64,000 bases of DNA from Owenia fusiformis (lineage: Eukaryota; Annelida; Polychaeta; Sabellida; Oweniidae): the NCBI GenBank assembly GCA_903813345.2, contig CAIIXF020000008.1, positions 30,008,005-30,072,004 of the forward strand, given 5' to 3'. Below, in pieces: positions 41,801-53,800 of this stretch. Positions within the stretch are counted from its first letter, which is position 1. The number at the start of each line of letters is the position of its first letter. The position numbers and the translations under genes were made by a program. The notes beneath the pieces were generated by a model. It searched no databases. It was not told the DNA's origin and saw only the letters and a list, made by a program, of their open reading frames with translations.

Positions 41801-44800
41801 AGTGACATGTATACATGTAGCTATATGTCCATGGGCAGTATCTCTTTGTCAAGGTCATCATATTATATGATAAGCCCTGATGATACAAAGTAGAAAAGCA
41901 GAACACTATATCATTGGGTCTCTATTCAATTGGATACCACTCATAGATTCCATACCTAATTGTATGCTATCAGTTGTTCCATATATTCACTTATGATTAT
42001 TGTGTCTCTACTTCCTTTTCATTTATTTATACTTCTAATATCAAATGCAGATTTCACTTAAAATTATGAGATGCATGTAATAAAAATGTTATTTTATTAA
42101 TAATGAAAATCTACAAAATTTAAAGCAATAAGCTTTGCAATCGCTTTATTTCATCAGGTAACTGTTCATTTTTACAAAACTTCAGCAATTTCAGCCAATC
42201 AAAAGCTTGAATTCAAGCTGATTCTGAACTCTTGGCACATATTTTTTACTATTATATATATTCTAAAGCCCCATCATAATCACCAGCTGACTTTTGTAAA
42301 ATATAGTTCAATACAATGTTTTATATAGACTGATCATTAAAACACTTCAAAATCAATTATAAGTGAGACTTGTTTAATGTGAAATAAGGTTAAATTGACC
42401 TGTTGCGAGTTATGAATTGAAGCCTTTTATTCCTCCGGTAGAAATTATTTCGAGAAGGCTTGTTTTAAAATCAAAAATTGAGTAAAAAGGAATGGAATTA
42501 GCAAGGAATAAAGTAAATCCAAAAACAGCAGGAAGTTTATTCAAATTTTAGAGAGAAAATTTGCAAAAAAGACAAGTCTGGTGAGATTTTCAAGGCATGG
42601 GACTCAATGTTACCGTTATAATGAAATATTGTGAAGTAAAGACTTGTAAGCCTGCTTTTACAATTCATATAATGATGCCTAATCTACTTCTTACTTTTTA
42701 TTGTGAAATAAATGATAATAATAAACTAGCTGTATTCAAGATTAAAGGATTAAATAATCCCTTGTAAAAAGTGTGATAACATCATGTTTTTAAATTTAAA
42801 ATAAAGTACAAAATAGTGAAACTAATAAGGCTATGTGATAAACAGACATGTAGTATATATTCTAAACTGTACAATAATGTCAAAAAAATAACACTTTTTA
42901 AATTTTTGATAGATTTATCTAAGAAATAAGAATAAATAGATAGATAGTTTATTGATAAGATAATAGATAACACCATCAATTTCTAGTTTGATATATCATT
43001 ACTGTCTTTTCACCCCTTTCAAAAAAAATTTCAAACTGATTGAAAAATATCATTTTCCAAACTACCCCAAAGTTATTAACTCAAATCTGTCAATATATAT
43101 CAATACAAAAACTATGTTCCCACCAGTGTGTCGATTTAACTTTTTTGATCTTACAATTATTTTATTAAAGATAATCAAATTATGATTGTATGGACTTGTT
43201 TCATTTATAATATACAGTGTGATAATCTTCTTATAGTTCAATGTATATTTGTAATGATATTATATGAAACGCTATCTACTCAACAAATATTTGCAAACTT
43301 ATATCTGAGTGCCTCTGATTTTTGCTGATTTTCATCATTTATTTATTTCCCATTTTTATATTGACACTTCTCGTGCATCTTTAGCATTAACTGAAACATT
43401 TTCTTTGTTTACGGAAACATTATTATTAATTATGTGAATTACATCGTCAGAATTAAACTACTGCTACATGAGTCAAACACCCCTGTAAGTCAAACACCTC
43501 TGTTAGTTGAACACCTTATGATAAAACTGTAAGTTAAAGTCATCTTTCCCTTTGGATACTTTGATAGCAAACACCTTTTGTTGGTCGTTGGGTGTTTGAC
43601 TCACATGGTTTTACTTTTAATGAATGGAGGAGACTAAATTACATAATACCCACAAGAAACAAAATGATGGTGGGTATATTTTAAATCACAAAATAGAGTG
43701 GAAAAGAGTATATAAGTAAGAAATGGAATAAAGAGGCATATTGCCAACACTATAAATTATATAAACATTCAAGAAAATCAAACAGTTCATTCAAATTTTA
43801 AGGAGAAAAATATGAAATTTAGATGACCAATTTTGCCGTCTGCTTTGGCTGAACCACTTGCAACTGACATAACTGTAATCGAGTTTGTTTATTGTATAAT
43901 TTACACACTTGTAATAATTAGAATCAGTAAGTGTTAATTCCAAGTCAAGTCTAGTGTGTATTTGTTTATTTCATGTAACTCTCTCGGAGAGATTTGGAAA
44001 TAACTTCCCAGGAGTTTTAATCCATGTAAGTTGTTGATAGAACATCTCAGGTTAATGAAGGTATGTTCACACCCTGTTATCACATAGGTGGTGTTTGTAT
44101 AACATCCATTCTCTGTCCTTCTGTCCCTAAACCAATCCCTCAAGCCCAACACCTTGACTTTCTACCCCCATCTCTATAGTTGACCCATTTTCAATAAATG
44201 AATGTTTGTTCACATTTATCCTGATTTTTTATCAGCCATAGCTATATAACCCTCTGAATATTTCTGACCTTGTATTTTGATCTCTATTGATAGTGTTTGG
44301 AAGAATTTAAGCGCTTCAAAAGGGTAGTTTACACCTGATTTTCCACATGGTCTCCCAACCTTTTTGTGGATGGGTGTTCAGCATTCAGTGGTTTGGTTCA
44401 TGTTTGGTCTTTGGTAGTCAGTAGTTGTCATCTGTAACAAATGGCAGTTGGTGCGTTTTGCATGTTAGTGCCTTGTTGATCTTTAATCTAAACCCTCTCC
44501 CTTTTTTGGTTGCCTCAGTAGTCTGAAAGAATTTAAAATGAGAGAAATTGTTGCAGTCATAACCCCTCACCCCAACCCCCATCCCTACTCAGCTTATGTA
44601 AAGAAGGAATATTCACTCTTTATGTCTGACAATTGTAAACCTTTTCACCCTCCGTTAATATCAAGAATTTCAAAAATGCTTCTTAGCACCCAGCTGATAC
44701 ACAGACATTGTCAAGACCTCTTAAAAAGTAACAAATACTTGTGGCATAAATGACAATTTGTAATTATGTATTGTATAGTTGAATAGATATCATGGAAACA

Positions 44801-47800
44801 TATTTAAACCCCCGGGTACTTCAGTTTAATAGAAATGGTTGATAATTGATTCTTTACTCAGAGTACTTGCATATTCCAATAATAATTAAAACAAAAATAA
44901 AAGAGAATCTTTATCAATAGTTAGATAAGTCAATACATGTCCAAGCTGTTTCTAAAGAGATGTAAGCAAATAGTCGCAATTCCGTTGCAGAAGATAATCC
45001 GTCTGCTCATCCTTATTTCACTCATATCTCTCTAAAATTTGAATAAACTGTTTGAAATTTTTGCATTTCTTTACAATTGGGAATGTGAGCTTCAGGCAGA
45101 CACTTTTCATTGTTTCTTTAACTGTTTTATTTTGTTCTAATTTTGAATTTAAAAATATACCATCTTTCGGATTTTATTTGCCCACTGTGTAACTTTTGCT
45201 GCAACAGCATTTCTAGATTATGGTTTGCAAATATTTGTATTTTGTTATCTTTTTGACATATGCAGCATTTATTTCACCCGTCAGTTGTTAAACATGCCGT
45301 ACTTGTTGCTTTAGAATAAATCATACATGTACTTACGTATTTAAAACAAACATAAGTAAGGAGTAAAAGTTAATGCATTTTCGTAATTCTTTCAAGATAG
45401 TTATTTTGATGTAAACACCATTTTACAATACAAATGATTTCATTTTGGTAAAAGACGTCATAAGACTGGAAATTGAAGATTTTAGTATTCATGTTATCAA
45501 TTGTAAAAGTAGGCTGGTTTAAAATGCAGTTTGAAAATCATTGAAAAACAAAAGTACAATGGATTTCAAGTATACTCTTGCCGGGGTAACATTGTTTTTT
45601 ATAGGTGAATAAAGTATTTTTCTCTATTGATTTTTAGATATTTTTTGTTTATTTATTCAAGGTGTTCCTATAACGGAAAGTTCTTACAACTAGTTGCATT
45701 ATAGCCCTATAGAACTACCCAACCAATCTTACGAATAATACAAAACTTTTTAGTTTTTAGTTTTGGATACTAACTCTCAATTTCTTTGAACTATTCTTTG
45801 CTGATTTTACTTTTTATAACTGTATATTGCACTAGTCAAAAGGATAATAATATTTTGATCGGTTTGTAAGATTGGGCCACCCATACTGAGACAATTGACT
45901 CCAAGAGAATGCCTACATTTAAAGTATGGTGGTAATCTCAAAATAAATATTCCTGTGGTTGTGTTTTCCTTGTGTAATATAGTGAAAACTAGAGGAAAAG
46001 ACGAGAAATTAAGTAAACAGGCATTTAGTAGGTACATTCAATTGTAGAGAAATGCAGAAAAATCAGACACTTCATTCAAATTTTGGAGAGAAATTTAGGA
46101 ATTGAATAAGAGCTCGGGAAAAATATTCTGGGGAAGAATCCCTGAATATTATCAATATACCTGTTAAATATTTAGAAATTCTCATTCACACTTAGATACA
46201 TATATGATTTGGTGAAAGCAGATGCAATATGTATGTTATTTCACAAAGAAAAGTACTTTTTGGATGTCTTATGGAGAATTAAGTCACTTTTGGCCAATAA
46301 GGTAGAATTTTCGAGGGTTGAGGCATATGGGGAAGACAAAGTGTTGATTTAGTTATCATCCAATATGGAGTCGAGAAAAGGTTCATTGTATCCGTCTGAT
46401 CAGCAAATAGAATTTAAGCCGGTTGAATATGGTACAACGTGTAACCTGACACCACGTCATTGTATGTTTTCGCTTTTATCTCCGGGGTTCTTTTCAGACG
46501 TGAGTATAATTGCAACGGAGAAAAGTCAATACACCTTGGTCAAATTGTCAGCCCATTTTGGCATATAAGACTAGAAATTCTGTCTGCATCAGGAACGTCT
46601 CTGATGATAAGTTTATATTTGATTGGTGCGTTGTTTTAATTGGTTGTTTACCATTGTGCCATTGTTGATCATTGATTGATCAATTATAGCGAAAGTTGAT
46701 TCAATTTCTTAAATTTTCCTGTTCGTATCTCTTGTTCTCTCTATATGTATGAAGACCTCAGTTCTGCGCTAACATTGTTGTTATAGTAACAGCATGCTCT
46801 AGAGCCCCGTTATCGATTACTTGAACGAGAGGTTGCGATTCAGTCTGTATGTTATTTCATTATATTAGGTGACAACTTGGCCAAAAATGTTTAACTTTTC
46901 TTGATTATTTCACTCTTTTTCTTTAAGATTCCAAATAAACTGCTCGATTTTCTTGCATTTTTATACAATTTAGAGTGTTAACTACATGCCTGTTTCCCAT
47001 ATTTCTTGTTAATTCCACTCTTTTTGACTCAATTTGATGATTTAAAAGATACCTGTTGGGATACTGAATTCTAGGACTGAAGCTTGCGGATGTGGTACTT
47101 TACTTTACAAATGATGAATAAAAATACAGGCATAGAGAGAGATAGAGTCATCGCTTTGCCTTATAACGTCGTAAAATAATCTGTCAAGCATGTTGCGTTA
47201 TGTGTATATAGTTCATTTTTTATATCTATCAAGATTACAAGCGATTCGCAGCATTTGCAATTCAGATCTAAGTCTACTGTTGATTAGACTTTATCTATGT
47301 ATAGCCCCTTGTAATTCCTCATTGCTTAAGTGATAAAATAACATGTTTAAACAAAAGACTAAGAGAATCGTGATGGATTCATAATATTTGACTAATGGCT
47401 ATTTGACTAATTTCATTACATTTGACTGATAGCTATTTCAATTTTGTAATATTTGTGTAATAACTATATTTAACTGGTTCTTCTTTATATTTTTATTGTT
47501 ATTTCATACACAGATTGATTTCACAATTAAGTTGATATTTACTGTAAAGCAAGAGAAGCAATTATTAGAAAATCATCACGGAGAACTTATTTCCTAATTG
47601 GAACGAGAGTGGAAAATAGTGGAACTAGCAAGAAATAAAGTAAACAGGCATGTAGTTAACACTCTAAATTGTATAGAAATGCAAAAAAATTAGACTATTC
47701 AATCAAATATTTTATCAAAACGAGACTGCAAAAGGTAAAGACAAGAGTGAGAAATTCTGAAGTACGTTTCCTTTTCTTGTACTAACATAAGGATGAATAA

Positions 47801-50800
47801 ATACTTGAACTGTAACGATTATTTAAAGTAAGAGTGAAGATACACACATAATGATTCACTAAATATCAGAAATACAAACTGACTCGAGATTATGTCAATT
47901 TGCATACATTTATTTCTACAAATGTTTTCTTTGGACTCAGCCTCTCCTCGTGGCTGATAATTATTTGATCGTTTGTAAATAAAATCGTTGATATGATATT
48001 GCGGAGAGGGTTGTAGGGGATATGTTTTAAAATGCAAATTAGAATGGAAACAGGTCGAATCAGGGAAGAATAAAGTAAACAGACATGTAGTCGACACTCG
48101 AAATTGTATAAAAATGTAAAAAAAAATAGGGAATGGGAATGGAAGTTTTGGTATGAAAGGGTAGGAATAAACCAGACTCGTGAAACACTTTAAGCACAGA
48201 ATTGTTTGCAAAATGTTTGGACATCTGAACATATACTATAATAGAGCAATGGTCAACATTAGAGTCAATATTTTAGTTTTATTACTTCCAGATTATAAAT
48301 TATCACTTTCAGACTTGTTAATAAGCTCAATTCTTTAAAACAGATTTAAGAATACTCTGATTTTTATACAATAGACTAGATGCAAGTAGAAAAAAATCTT
48401 GATTTACGCCATTAAATATTCAAAATTCAGTCAAAGTGATCTCATATTTGAAATCTGCATGTAAAAGTACATCTAGAAATATGGTTTTGAAAATTGTCTA
48501 TCAACTTTGAAAATTTAATTATTTTTAAAAATGTGAATTCTTGTTCGGGTTGATTCCCCATAGACCCCATGTTACAAAATCACATATTTTCTGCATAATT
48601 GTTGATAAATGTTTTAATAGGGAAGCAAATTATTGAAGGTAAAACATGTGAAACTGATTTATGTGGAATGTTGCATGTATTTTATATTTCAAAGTTTTGC
48701 ATCACAATGGAAGTACATGTATAATTACATTACACAATGAACGTTTATTTAAACGTATCAATTAAACATATCACAATGGAAGTATTGCATATCATATGAA
48801 GGTATTGCATATCACTATGAATGTATATTTAAATATATCAAACGTTTTGTATGTCACAATGAAAGTATATTTAAGCATATCAAAAGTTTTGTATATCACA
48901 ATGATAGTATTGTATATCACAATGAGAGTATTGCATATCACTATGAGTGTATTGCATATCACTTTGAGAGTAGTGCAATTATCACAATGAATGTCAATTT
49001 AGAGATGTCAATGAAAATACAGTATTGCATATCACAATAAACCATGATATGGAATATATATCACACTGAACCATGGAATATATCACAATACATATCAATG
49101 AAAGAATTGCATATCATTATGAAAATGTAGTGCATGAATTTGCAGGATATTAACAAAAATACAAATCAGATCAAATTAGAAATATTTATTTAATATTTTA
49201 TTTCTGTGTTGAACTTATATTTGTATGTCTACGGAGAAAATAATTATTTAGTATATTTAATCTACTGTTCTTATACTTTCAGGCCAAGCTAATGGCGACA
49301 TCTCAAGAGAGAGACATAGCTCTGGCCAGGGTAACAAAACTTGAAGAGGAACTTCAGAATGTTCGCATATTCTACAGGTATGTACTATGTACTCCCACAT
49401 ACTTTATGTAGATCTTCAATGAAAAATTGAAATATAAAATATCGTTTTAAACTGATTATCTAGTATCGACTACATTATTGTCATGACCGTAGCTTTGGTG
49501 TGTTCGAGCGAACCACCCTTGTATTTGCCAAAGCTTCATTCAAAATCATGCAGTTTTTCACCATTCTTAGCACTTTTCAAGTGATTTTGGACTACATATT
49601 TCAAAAGTGAGCACCCCTGGATTTTTCGAAAAGCTGGCTCTTTTACTCCATTGCTGGCTGATTTTACTCTTGAGCTCTGAATTTTTGATATCAAAACGTG
49701 GCCATTGACACGTTTTATCTCTAGTGGGCTGGTAATTGTTGAGTCACTTAGCTATAGCTTTAATACCATAGATACTGATTATTGCCAGCAATTAATGGAA
49801 TTATATGATGGAAATATGTTGGCACTTAACACCAGTAGAAAAAATATCACGACGGTCATGTTTTGAAACACAAAATAGAGTAGAAAAGAGTGGAATCAGC
49901 AAGGAATAAATTAATTAGGCATGTAGCCAACACTCTTAATTGTATAGAATTGCAAAAAAATGGTAAGTTTATTCAAATTTTAAAGAGAAAAAGTGTGTTT
50001 AAAGCATGACTACCACGTTTGTCCTCTTATGGGAAAAACATGTTATTGGACCTGTTGCTCGGATACAGTCTGAGGAATAAAAATCCGAAGAGTAATTGCT
50101 TGAATTTGAAAATATTGTGACAACTATGCTTCCAATCCCCATAATACAGGTTCAGAAAATATTGCCAACTTTTTTCTTCACTTACGCTGTCCAAACTTGT
50201 CAGATGTCAACAGTATGTGTTGGTTTTGATAACACTTTAATTTTAAGATTTATTAAATTAATAAACCCTCTGGAAATGTCAGCCAAATTTATCAAAGACT
50301 TAAAACCCTGCAGTGCAGCTCTTCAGAAAAAAATATTGTAGAAAAGTTGAATTTATACACTTAATGCATACCTAATTTGAATACTCAATCAGAGGCTCTC
50401 CCCTTTTGATCAACATTATCAATTTTTATTGTATCTAAAAAAGGTACGATATTGTTTATTTTGGTACGTTTTCTCAGGTTGTGTACCAACTCGAATGTTC
50501 TATTCATCTCTCAATTTCGACTTGAAATAATAATTAACACCTGATTACAGTTAAAACTGACCTGACGATAATCCATAATCCGGTGCCCATTATTCCCTTT
50601 AATATTTATTTGATTCTCATTAAAACTAATACAGGTGTTAATTTCTACAGACACCTAACCCTTCATAGGGACAACTTGCTTTAATTTGTATAGAAATTCA
50701 TATCGGGATTAATTATGTAGTCCCTCAAGGGTCAATATTGGTCCATTGTTTTTCTTTATGGAATAATTAGAGGTGGAAGGGTTATGTGAGTTGGTTTAGT

Positions 50801-53800
50801 TAAGTAAAGATATGATTAAAGATATTATGAAATTTCTCAGATAGTTGTTAGAGGACTTGATTGCAATACTAGATTTACTTGCCAAATATTTTTATTTACA
50901 CTTCCAGAATATAGAATCTTTGGGACAAGTAGAGTCCCTGGTTCTCTGGTCAATGCCGACTCCCAATCTTCTTCTAATAAATAAATTTTAAAGATGTAAC
51001 CTTATATATTTCTGTCTGTACAAATCACTTTCATGGTAGAAAATATGTGGGATCTCTTCAGCAAATCTTTCAAATTAGTTTTATTTAATCTAATTTATTT
51101 TATATTTACATTTATCACTTTACAGGAGAAAAAGTGAAATTCTGAAATTTTAAAAAAATTCTTAAATATTTTTCAGTCTTCACAAATCTCTATCACAAGA
51201 GAAGAACCTCCGGGATCAGTTCAACAACTCCCTGGAGAATTTTGAACAGCAGCTACAGGAGAGAGACAGCTACGTGATGGTGGCGCAGAAAGAAAACAAC
51301 ACCCTTATAGCGAACTATAAAGGGGTCTTGCAGGAGAAAGATCAACTTCAAATGGAGCTTCAAAAATCCCATGCTGCTTTGAGTGTAGCCACACAGGAGA
51401 AAGAAAAGTAAATTTTGATTAACAGTGCATTGTGGGTATTCTCTGTTGTTTTATTGTGGTGGATTGTGGGTATTTTGGTACTTTCAGGGAAAATAGATAT
51501 TCCAATTTTTTATTGCATTTTAGGGTATTTTATAGGAAGTAACATGGAACTTGTACAAGTTCATGTACTCTTTGGTATACTGTGGGTAATTTCTATTATA
51601 TTTCTTTACAAATATGCAAATGTTCTTGTATGTTAAGTGTAATACATAACATATAATATAATGTAATGCATATCACATATTTACCCAAGAAGTCCTTTTT
51701 GTTTTTCATATTATTATTCCATATGGCAACAAATGATCTACAAGTCATTAGTGACGGTATAATAATCTATTATATTGTATTGAAATATATCGGCAAATAT
51801 TGTATTTGCCATAACAAATGTCCCGTGACTTTAAACTATGTGTAACGCAAACATATAAACACACATAAAACCATTGCTTGATGTGTAATATAAAACTACT
51901 TTTCCTAATAAAGCAATTGTTTCCCCGATTATGAATTGTGATAAATAAATTTAAATTTCCCTGAAATTTTCTGGGGTGTCAAAAAATCTGAATTTGAATA
52001 TCTTAACTCCTAAATATTGGGATTTTACGAAATTTTCCGATAACAATCTTACGAGGGCATTCAAACATGAAATCGCTCCAGCTCATATATAAGGTTCATT
52101 AACTTTGAAAATAATTTTGAAATGCTTTACGCATGATCGTATAAATATTTAATAGTAATACAAGCAATATATAACATATGAATCATATATTATATTTAAG
52201 TTAGGAAAATATTTTAAAATAAGAAATCTGAAACTGTATCACATTTATCACACTACTATACCTAACACCTAGAAATGCATAAGATACTTTGTTTGTCTAA
52301 TTGAATTGTTTAATATATTTTTGAAAGTGCCTTACTAGCATCTAATTTTCAACCGATAAACCATTCATAAGGAACAGACAAATAAAAACAAATACATAAT
52401 CATTACTAATAAGCCAAATGGGTTTCTCATGAACACCAAATGCAAGGTATAGTAGTGTGTTTATGGTTTAAACCATATTTCACATTATTTGCGTGGTATT
52501 ATAGCGTATCACATTGTAATATAAGGCATATATTGAGGTCAAACTTCTTGCAATAATGAAAATGCTAGATTCTGTCATACAGCACTCTGAAACGCCAATC
52601 ATTTAAAAAAATTAACATATACTCAAGAAGAATTTTGACGTGTAATTTTAAACCTTAATTTTTTCACTGTCCAGAGTAAATATTATTTCAGAGTCAATAA
52701 TTTTTTTGAGTCATCAATTTTCTCGTTCAGTTTTAAAAGTGCTTCAATTCAATTTTTACAGCATCTTTTAAGAAATTGTGTACACATCTATTAAATTACT
52801 TGGTGTCAGTGCTGTATAGTTTTTACCAAAACCTTGAGGAAAGTGATATGGTGGTCATGCCGATTTTCACTGTAGTTCTCTCTAAAATTTGAAAGAACTG
52901 CCTGTTTTTCTTGTATTTCTATACAATTTAGAGTATTGACTACATGTCTGTTTACTTTATTTCTTGCTGATTCCACTCTTTTCTACTCTATTTTGCGTTT
53001 CAAAACATGACTGTCGTGTTATTTTCATCATGGGTTGACCACTTCAGGTGATGTTTTCGACTCAAAGGTGAATCACCAAGGTATCATTGTATGACTATGT
53101 ACTAGGTTACAACTAAACTAGAGTTTGTTTTTGACGATCTATTTCAAAATGTATTCAAGTTCCATAAGTCTCACCACAATCTATCTTCAGCTCACTTTTC
53201 TTGTTTGCCGTTTTTGAATTATAAAGAGGAAAATGTTCATAAACATTGAAGTTCAAATACCCAAACCACTAAAAATTGCCACCCAAGTTATCTCATGATC
53301 ATAGTTTCTATCAATTTTTGGATAAAAAAGGCAGCATTTGGAGAGCATAAAAATGAATTGAATTTGTAAAATGTTCACTTTTTGCCAAATTTTATAATTA
53401 TGATTCCTTTAGAAAGTGGGTTTGATGCCAGAATATTTAAAATAACTATGAATTCCTTAAAAATGGTAAATTGCCATTCATTCATTTCTTATTGAGAATA
53501 TAAATAATTGTCCAGAATTTTGAGTCTCTTGGATTACATATTCATCCTGACGCATGGACCACCCTTCCGATCAAATCTGGTAGTTTTTCAAATAATATAT
53601 CGCGGAGGAAATCATTTAAGAAATCAGATATAGGAGCTTAGTTTTGTAAAGATTTGTACTTGTCTTACTTAACATAAATAACTTGAATAAATACACAGAT
53701 ATTGTAATAAAGACCTTAATATATTGTACGAATGATTAATGATGGTCATATTTTAAAATTTAAAATAGATTGTAAAAGAGTGGAATCAGAAAGGGATAAA

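Larger units (their letters stand above)
14949..49282 (+). other. Giant MIPOL1 intron, 34.3 kb
   Basis: No coding exon with homology to MIPOL1 was found inside. The intron carries most of the family A and B elements, the 132-bp, 34-bp and 35/47-bp tandem arrays, and foldback or palindrome clusters at 33.1-34.1 and 37.1-37.6 kb. Stretches with few recognised repeats are 18450-20640, 27500-29220, 31450-33050 and 38420-39440. These are where conserved regulatory elements would be sought, because MIPOL1 introns in other deuterostomes are proposed hosts of neighbours' enhancers. Confidence 0.75.
49378..51176 (+). other. Intron of 1.8 kb
   Basis: Contains a family C repeat (about 49495-49645), a well-preserved family A element (49854-50011), and a stretch without recognised repeats (50350-51170) with clustered homeodomain-like and T-box-like sites. 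Confidence 0.6.

Noticed and set aside
47819-48232. 137-residue minus-strand open frame
   Set aside because: It overlaps a family A element and is rich in Phe, Ser and Cys without domain features. The same element yields unrelated frames elsewhere.
48796-48990. 64-residue frame with repeated VLHITM-like peptides
   Set aside because: Produced by the degenerate GTATTGCATATCACAATGA tandem repeat.
51415-51636. Hydrophobic 73-residue frame resembling membrane segments
   Set aside because: It lies just after the exon at 51177-51407, in T-rich intron sequence that naturally encodes Leu, Ile, Phe and Val. No family is recognised.
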